Shown: positions 7,861-15,341 of the stretch, one piece after another
Position numbering within the stretch: position 1 is the stretch's first letter
Layout: each line of letters starts with the position of its first letter
Assembly: GCA_031271815.1 (NCBI GenBank)
Contig: JAISVA010000005.1
Location: 1-64,000, forward strand
Source: Prevotellaceae bacterium
GTDB lineage: Bacteria; Bacteroidota; Bacteroidia; Bacteroidales; Paludibacteraceae
DNA: 64,000 nt
Direction: 5' to 3'
Notes under the pieces: generated by a model
What the model was told of the DNA's origin: nothing
What the model saw: the letters and a program-made list of their open reading frames with translations, nothing else
The model's database searches: none
Translations under genes and position numbers: made by a program

Positions 7861-8703
7861 TTAAATCGTCTGTTTCCCCTCCTCATATTCACCCAAAACC
7901 TGCAACTCTCTCGTAAGCGGCATAATTGCATCAAGCGCTTGCTTGTATCTTAAATACTCGTTGAATTTGAAGTTCACATAAAACTGGTACTCCCATTCGC
8001 GACCGATTATCGGGAGCGACTGTATTTTCGTAAGGTTCAATTTATAGTAAGAGAGTATGGATAAAACCTGGGCAAGGCTGCCTTCTTCGTGTGGAAGTGT
8101 GAAAACAAGCGAGGATTTATTCGTTTTTTTTCCTTTGTTCAAGTCTTCTGCCAGCCATGGATCGGCGATAATCAGGAACCGCGTGAAATTCTTTTTGTTG
8201 GTTTCTATCCCTTTGGCGAGGATTTGCAGTCCGTAAATCTTGGCTGCCAGTTCGCTGCAAATCGCCGCCCGCCCTTCAATTTTCCCGTCGCTCACCCGCT
8301 TGGCGCTCGATGCGGTATCATCGCTTTCTACGGCTTTGATGTGTTTATGCTGTTCAAAAAAATCGCCGCATTGCATTAAGGCAATCGGATGCGAATAGGC
8401 CTCTTTAATGTCCGAAATGTCTTGTCCGGGCAGCGCCACAAAATTGTGTTTGATGCGCAGTTTGTGCTCGCCTACGATTTTCAAACCACTCTCTTTTAGT
8501 AAATTATGATTTTGAAGCAAACTTCCTGCAATGGTGTTTTCAATTGCCAGTGCGCCGATAATCGAATTATCCTTTCGTATGGCAGCAAACACGTCTTTGA
8601 ATGTTTCGCAAGGGATAATCTCAATTTCCTCATTATTAAAGTATTCCCGCGCTGCAATGTCGTGGAAAGAACCGGCTATGCCTTGAATGGCTACTTTTTT
8701 CAT
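7861..8703 (-). CDS. pheA: Prephenate dehydratase with ACT domain
   Basis: The 280-residue enzyme decarboxylates and dehydrates prephenate to phenylpyruvate. Residues 1-180 are the PBP-like catalytic region (IQGIAGSFHDIAAREYF, GALAIENTIAGSLLQNH, NFTRFLII with the catalytic Thr). Residues about 195-275 are an ACT domain (SLVFTLPHEEGSLAQVLSIL). The Phe-binding motifs are altered: GALV reads GSLA and ESRP reads QSLP, so classic Phe feedback may be weak or different. It is the first structural gene of the operon, directly after the second attenuator, with the start codon 26 bp past the terminator U-run. Confidence 0.94.
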   Translation of the reverse strand: MKKVAIQGIAGSFHDIAAREYFNNEEIEIIPCETFKDVFAAIRKDNSIIGALAIENTIAGSLLQNHNLLKESGLKIVGEHKLRIKHNFVALPGQDISDIKEAYSHPIALMQCGDFFEQHKHIKAVESDDTASSAKRVSDGKIEGRAAICSELAAKIYGLQILAKGIETNKKNFTRFLIIADPWLAEDLNKGKKTNKSSLVFTLPHEEGSLAQVLSILSYYKLNLTKIQSLPIIGREWEYQFYVNFKFNEYLRYKQALDAIMPLTRELQVLGEYEEGKQTI

Positions 8704-8728
8704 CTTTTCTTTTTTTATGCTGTTAAAC

Positions 8729-8758
8729 TAAAAAATCCCGCCTTTTCGGGTGGGATTT
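8729..8758 (-). terminator. Second attenuator terminator in the pheA leader
   Basis: On the minus strand AAATCCCACC (8758-8749), a 6-nt loop and GGCGGGATTT (8742-8733) form a 10-bp stem with one A/C mismatch, followed by a T-run. The 5' arm can instead pair with GGTGGGA at 8800-8794, immediately after the stop codon of leader peptide 2, giving mutually exclusive terminator and antiterminator forms. It lies just upstream of pheA. Confidence 0.85.
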
Positions 8759-8800
8759 CTATTTTCTTCTATTCATTAGATACAATAAAATTGTCCCACC

Positions 8801-8860
8801 TTATGAGTTCATAAAGTAAAACCAATAATAAAAACGGATGGAAAAATTGATTGTATTCAT
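8801..8860 (-). CDS. Leader peptide 2 of the pheA operon
   Basis: The 19-residue open frame MNTINFSIRFYYWFYFMNS has eight aromatic residues in the eleven positions 6-16 (Phe6, then FYYWFYF at 10-16). Its stop codon abuts the antiterminator arm GGTGGGA. Ribosome stalling at the Phe/Tyr codons when charged tRNA is scarce would leave that arm free to block the terminator. The ATG is preceded by an A-rich stretch, usual for Bacteroidota translation starts. Its function is inferred from composition and geometry. Confidence 0.8.
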   Translation of the reverse strand: MNTINFSIRFYYWFYFMNS

Positions 8861-8879
8861 TATTATTTCGTTTTTAAAA

Positions 8880-8910
8880 AGAAAAAAGTCCCGCATCTTT
8901 TGCAGGACTT
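8880..8910 (-). terminator. First attenuator terminator in the pheA leader
   Basis: On the minus strand AAGTCCTGC (8910-8902), a 7-nt loop and GCGGGACTT (8894-8886) form a 9-bp stem with one T.G pair, followed by a T-run. The 5' arm can alternatively pair with GCAGGATTT (8963-8955) located just after the stop of leader peptide 1, again in nine positions with one wobble. The transcript then continues into the second attenuator. Confidence 0.85.
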
Positions 8911-8965
8911 CAACTATTTAATTTGAATCATTTTCTTCTTCACTTCAAACATCAAAATCCTGCTT

Positions 8966-9019
8966 TTATTTGCTAAAATAAAAGTAAAAGTAAAAATATG
9001 TGAACCAGGTCTGTCTCAT
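8966..9019 (-). CDS. Leader peptide 1 of the pheA operon
   Basis: The 17-residue open frame MRQTWFTYFYFYFYFSK contains four consecutive Tyr-Phe pairs (TAT TTT TAC TTT TAC TTT TAT TTT) plus Trp and Phe. It starts about 13-15 nt from the expected transcript start and ends 2 nt before the antiterminator arm at 8963-8955. This is the classic layout of a ribosome-mediated attenuator sensing Phe and Tyr, the products of the downstream operon. Such composition is very unlikely by chance. Confidence 0.85.
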   Translation of the reverse strand: MRQTWFTYFYFYFYFSK

Positions 9020-9038
9020 CTTTTTGATTTTGATGGTG

Positions 9039-9068
9039 CAAATGTAGCGATTAATTTGGATAATGCAA
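9039..9068 (-). promoter_or_regulatory. Promoter of the pheA operon
   Basis: The minus strand reads TTG, exactly 19 bases, TACATTTG, a full match to the Bacteroidota consensus. Transcription would start near 9031-9034, giving a leader of about 330 nt with both attenuators before pheA. Confidence 0.82.
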
Positions 9069-9128
9069 AAAAATATCAATTAAAATAATAAATCAGGGTA
9101 AATGTGTAAAATTGAATATCCTTCCTGA

Positions 9129-9677
9129 TCAGTTTTCCGGACTTTTTCGAAAAAACGAAAAATTCACGTGTCCGTACTTCCTGTTTTCGAGAAAATACGG
9201 ATGATTTTTAAAATCTTGTTCTTTAGGATGTTCCAATATGAATAATCCGTTTGGATGTAATAATTCTTTTTCAAAAATTAAATGGGGAATATTTTCTAAT
9301 TCCTTATGGTCGTAGGGCGGATCGGCAAAAATAAGGTCGAATGCTGTTTTTGTACTTTCAATAAATTTAAAAGAATCGTATTTGAACGGGTGTATCACAT
9401 TGCCCATTTCCAATTCGCGGATGATTTTTTGCATAAAGGCGTAATTCACGGGATTTATTTCCAATGCCGTTATGTTGCGACAGCCTCTTGATGCAAACTC
9501 AAAACTGATGCTGCCTGTGCCGGCAAACATATCCAATACGCTGATTTCTTCAAAGGCAATCATATTATTGAGTATGTTAAACAGGCTCTCTTTGGCAATG
9601 TCTGTGGTGGGTCTTGCCTTCAGGTTTTTAGGAGGAGAAAATCTCCTGCCTTTGAATTTTCCGCTTACGATACGCAT
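9129..9677 (-). CDS. rsmD: 16S rRNA (guanine(966)-N2)-methyltransferase
   Basis: The 182-residue SAM-dependent methyltransferase modifies G966 of 16S rRNA. It has the family N-terminus MRIVSGKFKGRRF and ARPTTDIAKESLFNIL, the SAM motif I VLDMFAGTGS (residues 47-56), and the catalytic DPPY at 119-122. Length is normal. Its start overlaps the end of the DUF3822 gene by 13 bp, so the two are co-transcribed and probably translationally coupled, an arrangement common in Bacteroidota. Confidence 0.95.
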   Translation of the reverse strand: MRIVSGKFKGRRFSPPKNLKARPTTDIAKESLFNILNNMIAFEEISVLDMFAGTGSISFEFASRGCRNITALEINPVNYAFMQKIIRELEMGNVIHPFKYDSFKFIESTKTAFDLIFADPPYDHKELENIPHLIFEKELLHPNGLFILEHPKEQDFKNHPYFLENRKYGHVNFSFFRKSPEN

Positions 9678-10537
9678 AATGGCAGGTTGAACAGGTTGAT
9701 GTATTGCTCAAGGTTCGGGATTTTTTTGAGATTTAATCCGGAAACATCCGTAGTTATTTTTTTGAAACTGATCGTCCGGATGTATTTTCGAAGGGCGGCA
9801 ATTTTCTCGTCTTTTTCACTTGTTTCGCCGGAAAGGATTATTTCGGTGGAGCCGGTATCCAATTGAAGCTGTTCGAAAATATTGATTGAAAAATAGAGAA
9901 ATTCATCTTTGGTTTGAAAACGATAGGAGTTTGCCAACACAATTTTTCCTTTTTGAAGTACCAGTGCATCAAAAAAATCGCGGTGAATCCGGATGTAAAC
10001 CTGCGAATTATTTTCCTTCCTGTTTTCAAGCAGTGAACTGATTATCTGTGCGCTTTGCTGATTGATAAATTGTACCGGCGGAAAAAGTTCACGAAGAAAC
10101 GCAACGTATGCTGTTGGAACGGCATATATATTTACTATCTCCGGCAGTTTTAACTTATCCGAAAAAAAAGTGAGTTTTTGTGCGTTGTCTGCTCCGAAGT
10201 TCAGCTTCCAGAACAGGGCGGTATTTTCTTCGCTGAAAACAGAATTGGGAAGAAGTGTGTATAAAGGTGTATCCCAAACGCACAGGATTTCCTCGAAAGG
10301 ATGTTGCAGGATGGGATTATTTGCCGCATTTTCACGGAAAAGAGATTGTGGCTCTTTGTTTTTATTTGTGATTTCGGCGAAGTGAAGAATCTTTTTGTTG
10401 TGCCGGTTGAAGACAATAAAACAAAATCCATCCGGAATAAATCGGATGGATAATGTATAATTTGTAGTTTGTGAAAGATTGAATGAACGGTCAGTAACCT
10501 CCATAACTTTTCGGTTTTTATTCCCAGTTTCCGACAT
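9665..10537 (-). CDS. DUF3822 family protein
   Basis: The 290-residue protein matches the DUF3822 pattern of Bacteroidota: N-terminal NYTLSIRFIPDGFCFIVFN, a central region with VYIRIHRDFFDALVLQKGKIVLANSYRF and FLYFSINIFEQLQLD, and TEIILSGE. The fold resembles an actin-like/ASKHA ATPase, but no function is established. No signal peptide is seen, so it is presumably cytoplasmic. It overlaps both the upstream membrane-protein gene (20 bp) and rsmD (13 bp). Confidence 0.8.
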   Translation of the reverse strand: MSETGNKNRKVMEVTDRSFNLSQTTNYTLSIRFIPDGFCFIVFNRHNKKILHFAEITNKNKEPQSLFRENAANNPILQHPFEEILCVWDTPLYTLLPNSVFSEENTALFWKLNFGADNAQKLTFFSDKLKLPEIVNIYAVPTAYVAFLRELFPPVQFINQQSAQIISSLLENRKENNSQVYIRIHRDFFDALVLQKGKIVLANSYRFQTKDEFLYFSINIFEQLQLDTGSTEIILSGETSEKDEKIAALRKYIRTISFKKITTDVSGLNLKKIPNLEQYINLFNLPLCVS

Positions 10538-11198
10538 TGTTGTTCGGTGAATTTATATCTCCTACTTTCAATCCCTCATATTTTTCCTGAGTCTTTCTTG
10601 CGTCTATCAGGTTGATAATTTCCTGCTTATCCAAGCCATTCAGGTAAAGGGCGAAAGGCACTCTTGCTTCAAACAGCGGAATCTGGATGCCTGATGCCGA
10701 CGGTTTACTTGTTGCTTCCATTTCAAACTGGGCTTTGTCGGTAAAAGGAACATATCTAATAGAGTCGATAGGGAAATTTCTGCCGAATGCCGATTCCAGT
10801 ACGCTGACATAAGAGGTGTCCCGGACAAATGAGGCGCGAAACTCTTCGTAGTTTTCAATACCGTATTGAGGAGCCTCTTCCGGTGTAAGCGTAAGAGCTT
10901 TTTCTTCGGTCAATCCTTTTTCCATTTGAGCATCGGTCAATTCTCCTTTTTTCAAAACGATAGGACTTTTTGCTGTTTTTACGAAGTAAATCAAGGTGTC
11001 GAAACTCCCGGTGTACCGTTGATTCAGGTTGAGAAACTCAATTTGCGCTTTACGGATGTCAATCAGTCTTCTCTTGACGGCTTCATCTCTTACGGCTTTC
11101 TCAGCTTCAAACCGGATAGGAGTCATAATGCTGCTGTAGCAAAGGTAAGCCATAAAAACGATGGCGACTCCCAACAATGTTTTAAAGATAATTCTCAT
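10518..11198 (-). CDS. Membrane-anchored protein of unknown function
   Basis: The 226-residue product has one N-terminal transmembrane segment (residues about 5-25, LLGVAIVFMAYLCYSSIM) followed by a charged helix (FEAEKAVRDEAVKRRLIDIRKAQIEFLNLN) and a globular part with no motif I recognise. Topology suggests the bulk is periplasmic. The layout (N-terminal hydrophobic helix continuing into an amphipathic helix) loosely recalls pilins, but there is no prepilin peptidase site. It overlaps the DUF3822 gene by 20 bp and is the first gene of that operon. Confidence 0.65.
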   Translation of the reverse strand: MRIIFKTLLGVAIVFMAYLCYSSIMTPIRFEAEKAVRDEAVKRRLIDIRKAQIEFLNLNQRYTGSFDTLIYFVKTAKSPIVLKKGELTDAQMEKGLTEEKALTLTPEEAPQYGIENYEEFRASFVRDTSYVSVLESAFGRNFPIDSIRYVPFTDKAQFEMEATSKPSASGIQIPLFEARVPFALYLNGLDKQEIINLIDARKTQEKYEGLKVGDINSPNNNVGNWE

Positions 11199-11214
11199 AT
11201 CAGCTAATTAATTA

Positions 11215-11222
11215 TACTTTTG
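11215..11222 (+). promoter_or_regulatory. -7 element of the helicase gene
   Basis: TACTTTTG matches TAnnTTTG; the triplet 19 bases upstream is TCT instead of TTG. It lies about 80 bp before the start codon at 11305. Confidence 0.5.
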
Positions 11223-11246
11223 TGTTTTTAATTTTATTACGTTTTG

Positions 11247-11254
11247 CAAATGTA
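11247..11254 (-). promoter_or_regulatory. -7 element of the membrane protein/DUF3822/rsmD operon
   Basis: The minus strand reads TACATTTG, about 50 bp before the start codon at 11198. A TTG exists but at a 16-base spacing, so only the -7 element is convincing. It overlaps the divergent control region of the helicase gene. Confidence 0.45.
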
Positions 11255-11304
11255 AAAAAAAAAGATTAACCAACTATCAATAAACGTTTTTATTCTGAAA
11301 AAAA

Positions 11305-12702
11305 ATGATAAACAACTTCCTTTCCGCTAAAATAAAGGCTTATTTCCCGCACGAATTGACTTTTCAGCAAAGTGAACTGGTAGATTTATTGTCCGGTTTC
11401 ATCGTTTCAGGGGCTGAAAGTATTTTTCTGTTAAAAGGTTTTGCCGGGACGGGGAAAACTTCCATAATCAGCGCACTGATAAAGGCGATGGACGAATTGC
11501 AGCAGCCCGTAGTGTTGATGGCTCCTACCGGGCGCGCAGCGAAGGTGCTCTCTTCCTATTCTGGAAAAAGCGCTTTTACCATTCACAAGAAAATCTACCG
11601 GCAGCAGGCGGGTGGCGAACTTTACGGAATGTTCAATTTGAACGTCAATCTGCACAGGCATACCTTATTTATTGTGGATGAAGCATCCATGATTTCCAAT
11701 TCCGATTCGGAGAGTCATTTTGGTTCGGGACGGTTGCTTGACGACCTGATGGAGTATGTATATGGAGGCGACGGTTGCCGGTTGGTTTTGATTGGCGACA
11801 CGGCTCAGTTGCCGCCAGTGGGACAGGCGTTGAGTCCGGCGCTGGATAAGTCGCAACTCGAAGGTTACGGTTTTCCGGTAGAGCAATTTTTGCTGACGGA
11901 AGTGGTGAGGCAGGCTGAAAAGTCAGGAATTTTACATAATGCCACTTGCCTGCGAAGACTTTTGGAAGAGGACTTTTCCGGCGCTTTCCCGAAAGTTGAT
12001 GTTGATTTTCCGGATATAAAAAAAGTTTCCGGAGAGGAGCTGATTGAAACCATCTCTTCTACTTACGGAAGGGATGGAGTGGGGGAGACTATTATCATTT
12101 CGCGTTCAAACAAACGCGCAAATGTGTTCAATAACGGCATCCGGAACCGCGTGCTGTATCGCGAAGAAGAGTTGAATTGCGGAGATCTTTTGATGGTCGT
12201 AAAGAATAATTATTTTTGGGCGAAAATATCCAAAGCACTTGATTTTATCGCCAACGGAGATATTGCCGAAGTGAAGCGAGTGCAGAAAAAACAGGAGTTA
12301 TACGGGTTTCGTTTTGCTGACGTGACACTGTTTTTTTCCGATTATGAAATGGAAATGGATGTCAAAATATTGCTGGATACCCTTCAAAGTGATTCGCCTT
12401 CTTTGACTTATGAGGAAAATAACCGCTTGTATCAGGCAATACAGGAAGATTACGCGGATATCGGAAATAAACGCACCCGGATGATGAAAATGCGGGAAGA
12501 CCCGTACCTGAATGCCTTGCAGGTAAAATTCGGATATGCCGTTACCGGACACAAAGCGCAAGGTGGACAATGGCGGAATGTCTTTATTGACCAGGGTTAT
12601 TTGACAAAGGAAATGGTTAACAAAGAATACCTTCGCTGGCTATACACGGCATTTACGCGGGCAACCGACAAGCTTTATCTGGTGAATTGGCGGGAAGAGT
12701 GA
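11305..12702 (+). CDS. RecD-like (UvrD/PcrA-superfamily) DNA helicase
   Basis: The 465-residue superfamily 1 helicase shows Walker A GFAGTGKTS (near residue 45), motif Ia VLMAPTGRAAKVL, Walker B/motif II IVDEASMIS, motif III LVLIGDTAQLPPVG, and a C-terminal UvrD_C_2 region (GYAVTGHKAQGGQW, WLYTAFTRATDKLYLV). It is shorter than true RecD2 because it lacks the long N-terminal domain, and there is no recB or recC next to it. Such single-gene RecD-like ATPases are common in Bacteroidota; a role in repair or replication-fork processing is assumed. Confidence 0.88.
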   Translation: MINNFLSAKIKAYFPHELTFQQSELVDLLSGFIVSGAESIFLLKGFAGTGKTSIISALIKAMDELQQPVVLMAPTGRAAKVLSSYSGKSAFTIHKKIYRQQAGGELYGMFNLNVNLHRHTLFIVDEASMISNSDSESHFGSGRLLDDLMEYVYGGDGCRLVLIGDTAQLPPVGQALSPALDKSQLEGYGFPVEQFLLTEVVRQAEKSGILHNATCLRRLLEEDFSGAFPKVDVDFPDIKKVSGEELIETISSTYGRDGVGETIIISRSNKRANVFNNGIRNRVLYREEELNCGDLLMVVKNNYFWAKISKALDFIANGDIAEVKRVQKKQELYGFRFADVTLFFSDYEMEMDVKILLDTLQSDSPSLTYEENNRLYQAIQEDYADIGNKRTRMMKMREDPYLNALQVKFGYAVTGHKAQGGQWRNVFIDQGYLTKEMVNKEYLRWLYTAFTRATDKLYLVNWREE

Positions 12703-12727
12703 TTCGTGAAAATAAGAATCACTTCCC
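12692..12727 (+). terminator. Possible hairpin at the end of the helicase gene
   Basis: GGGAAGAGTGATTC (12692-12705) and GAATCACTTCCC (12716-12727) pair over 12 bp with a 2-nt bulge and overlap the stop codon. No T-run follows, so termination is uncertain. Confidence 0.3.
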
Positions 12728-12826
12728 GGCATTTAACGCCGCAAGTTTATCGGTTAATTTTAACATAAAGTTTTTTATGAATGAATCATTTCCCGGAGAA
12801 GTATAGTGAATTAATACCGTTTTTTT

Positions 12827-12834
12827 TACCTTTG
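12827..12834 (+). promoter_or_regulatory. -7 element upstream of relA
   Basis: TACCTTTG matches TAnnTTTG and sits 17 bp before the relA start codon. There is no TTG at the expected distance. Confidence 0.45.
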
Positions 12835-12851
12835 AAGTTCAAAAAATAAAT

Positions 12852-15029
12852 ATGGAAGACAGGAAGAAAGAACTTACAGGAAAATACCGTAAAATTTTGC
12901 GGCTGTCGGAAGGTACGTTCACAAGGGAAGAAATAAGCAAATTACGTTCTATATTTAACAGGAAAATGCCTGAGCGGGACGGGGAGACTTTTTCTGCCAT
13001 GTCAAAAGCATTGAGCGCAGTACTGATTCTGATGGAAGAGCTTAATCTCGGCAAAGCGGCAGTTACCGGCAAAATCTTATACGAAGCGGTAAATGCAGGT
13101 TTTTATAAGTTGGAAAACGTCGAGTCTGATTTCGGTAAACAGGTAGCATCCATCGTTGGCGGTTTGATAAAAGCCAGTCAGCTGTACAAAAAAAACACCG
13201 CCATTGAAACGGAAAATTTCCGGAAGCTGCTCTTGACCCTGGCGCAGGATGTGCGCGTGATTATCATTATGATTTGCGACCGTTTGTACTTGATGAGAAG
13301 GCTGGACGAATATCCCGAGCAGGAACGCATCCAAATTGCCCGCGAGGCGTCTTACCTGTATGCCCCATTGGCGCACCGCCTGGGATTGTATGGCATAAAA
13401 TCGGAACTCGAAGACCTTTCGCTGAAATATACGAATCGGGAGATTTATCGGGAAATAGCCCGGAAATTGAACGAAACCAAACGTTCGCGCGAAAAGTATA
13501 TCCACGAATTTATCACGCCGTTGAAGGAGAAACTGAAAGGAACAGGCTTTTCTTTTTCCATCAAGGGACGCACAAAATCCATCTATTCCATTTGGAATAA
13601 GATAAAAAAACAGAATGTCCCTTTTGAAGGAATTTATGACCTTTTTGCCATTCGCATCGTATTGAACAGTGAGCTGGAAAAGGAAAAATCCGAATGCTGG
13701 CAAGCCTATTCCATCGTAACGGATATGTACCAGCCCAATCCGAAACGGTTGCGCGACTGGCTCTCTATCCCGAAATCCAACGGGTACGAATCGCTGCACA
13801 CTACCGTGATGGGACCCGAAGGCAAATGGGTGGAAGTGCAAATTCGCACCGAGCGAATGGATGAAGTGGCGGAAAAGGGGTTAGCTGCTCATTTTAAATA
13901 CAAAGGAGTAAAGAGCGAATCCGAATTTGACTCGTGGCTCGCCAATATCCGCGAAGTACTGGAAAATCCGGAAGCAAACGCGGTGGATTATATGGACGAC
14001 TTTAAGTTGAACCTGTACGACAAAGAGGTGTTTGTTTTCACTCCTTCCGGCGATTTGCAACGGTTGCCTAAAGGAGCGACGGTGCTTGATTTTGCCTTTC
14101 AAATTCATACTAACCTGGGAACCCGCTGCGTGGGCGGAAAAATAAACGGAAAAAACGTTCCTATTCGTTATGTGCTGTCTAATGGCGACCAGGTGGAAAT
14201 CCTGACTTCCTCAACGCAGAAAGCGAAAAAAGAGTGGTTGAGCATCGTTCAGACATCAAAGGCAAAGACTAAAATCAAACAGATCTTGCGCGAAGAGGAG
14301 TCAGCCAACGTCGATATGGGAAAAGAACTGCTGAAACGCCGCCTGAAAAACTGGAAGATAGAATACGATGAAACGCTGGTTTCAAAATTGACTAAAAAGT
14401 TAGGTTATAAAACGGTGTCGGAATTTTATCAGGATTTGGCAGGCGAAAAGCTGGATTTGCACCGTATCCGCGAACAGTATATAGAAATCGAAAAGCGGGA
14501 AAGCCACGCTCATTTTGACCAGGAAAGCAGGAGCGTAGAATCTTACGAGCATACTTCCAACCTGGAAGAAATTTCCACCAGGGAAGACGTACTGGTTATC
14601 GATCAAAATTTGAAAGGCATTGAATATACGCTGGCAAAATGCTGCAATCCGATTTTCGGGGATGATATTTTCGGTTTTATCACGGTGCAGGGCGGAATTA
14701 AAATCCACAAGACCGACTGCCCGAATGCACCTCAAATGATGTCGCGTTTCGGATATCGCTTTGTAAAGGCTCGCTGGACAGGCAAGTCGGGAGGAAATTA
14801 TCCATCCACACTCCAGGTGGTCGGCAATGATGATATTGGAATTGTAACCAACATTACCTCGCTGATTCAAAAAGAGCCGCGCATTGCGTTGCGTTCCATT
14901 TCCGTCGATTCGGTTGACGGTTTGTTTCAAGGTACCATCACCGTCTTGGTTAGTGAGGCGAAGGATCTGGATAATTTGATGAAGAAAATAAAGGCGATAA
15001 AGGGCGTGAAGAGCGTGGGACGGTTTTAA
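12852..15029 (+). CDS. relA: (p)ppGpp synthetase RelA with degenerate hydrolase domain
   Basis: The 725-residue long RelA/SpoT homologue makes the alarmone (p)ppGpp in the stringent response. Residues about 45-190 correspond to the HD hydrolase domain, but the HDxxED metal motif is replaced by KILYEAVNAGFY, so hydrolysis is not expected. The synthetase domain (about 235-345) is intact: GRTKSIYSIWNKI, YDLFAIRIV, RLRDWLSIPKSNGYESLHTTV, EVQIRTERMDEVAEKGLAAH. The charge motif is RLRD (an RxKD variant), not the EFDD usual for synthetase-only RelA. TGS is at about 390-450, a CC/zinc-like domain with KCCNP at about 595, and ACT at about 640-725. Confidence 0.9.
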   Translation: MEDRKKELTGKYRKILRLSEGTFTREEISKLRSIFNRKMPERDGETFSAMSKALSAVLILMEELNLGKAAVTGKILYEAVNAGFYKLENVESDFGKQVASIVGGLIKASQLYKKNTAIETENFRKLLLTLAQDVRVIIIMICDRLYLMRRLDEYPEQERIQIAREASYLYAPLAHRLGLYGIKSELEDLSLKYTNREIYREIARKLNETKRSREKYIHEFITPLKEKLKGTGFSFSIKGRTKSIYSIWNKIKKQNVPFEGIYDLFAIRIVLNSELEKEKSECWQAYSIVTDMYQPNPKRLRDWLSIPKSNGYESLHTTVMGPEGKWVEVQIRTERMDEVAEKGLAAHFKYKGVKSESEFDSWLANIREVLENPEANAVDYMDDFKLNLYDKEVFVFTPSGDLQRLPKGATVLDFAFQIHTNLGTRCVGGKINGKNVPIRYVLSNGDQVEILTSSTQKAKKEWLSIVQTSKAKTKIKQILREEESANVDMGKELLKRRLKNWKIEYDETLVSKLTKKLGYKTVSEFYQDLAGEKLDLHRIREQYIEIEKRESHAHFDQESRSVESYEHTSNLEEISTREDVLVIDQNLKGIEYTLAKCCNPIFGDDIFGFITVQGGIKIHKTDCPNAPQMMSRFGYRFVKARWTGKSGGNYPSTLQVVGNDDIGIVTNITSLIQKEPRIALRSISVDSVDGLFQGTITVLVSEAKDLDNLMKKIKAIKGVKSVGRF

Positions 15030-15113
15030 AAAATGGTTAAATCTTTTTTATGCCTTAACTTAAAAGAAAAAGTGCTATTTTTGTGATAGTTTTAATTGTT
15101 TAAGAATTATATT

Positions 15114-15341
15114 ATGAGAACAATGACATTATCCATACCGCAAGAAGTGCTGCCTAAGACATTTGACTATTCGGTATATCTGGCAAGCAAATTGTATGAA
15201 GATGCTTTTTTGACGGCTGGGCAGGCGGCAGAATTGGCAAATTTATCGAAACGTTCGTTTATCGAAATAATGGGTAAATATGGGGTATCGCCTTTCAGTA
15301 CAAAAATGGAAGATATTTTAAACGATATTGAAAATGCTTGA
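15114..15341 (+). CDS. UPF0175 family protein (antitoxin-like)
   Basis: The 75-residue product from ATG 15114 (MRTMTLSIPQEVLP) has the UPF0175 pattern: a beta-strand start, then SVYLASKLYEDAFLTAG-type helices and AAELANLSKRSFIEIMGKYGVSPF, a short helix-turn-helix. A TTG six codons upstream is possible, but the family starts at or near this ATG. UPF0175 proteins are usually encoded just before a PIN/DUF3368 toxin and presumably act as its antitoxin and repressor. Here the stop overlaps the ATG of the frameshifted PIN gene by 8 bp. Confidence 0.8.
   Translation: MRTMTLSIPQEVLPKTFDYSVYLASKLYEDAFLTAGQAAELANLSKRSFIEIMGKYGVSPFSTKMEDILNDIENA

Noticed and set aside
8914-8952. Twelve-codon frame MFEVKKKMIQIK between leader peptide 1 and its terminator
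   Set aside because: It lies inside the antiterminator loop, has a single aromatic residue and no role is needed for it in the attenuator model.
13077-13841. 254-codon minus-strand open frame opposite relA
   Set aside because: It lies entirely inside the RelA synthetase-coding region and translates into His/Phe/Arg-rich sequence with no motif.
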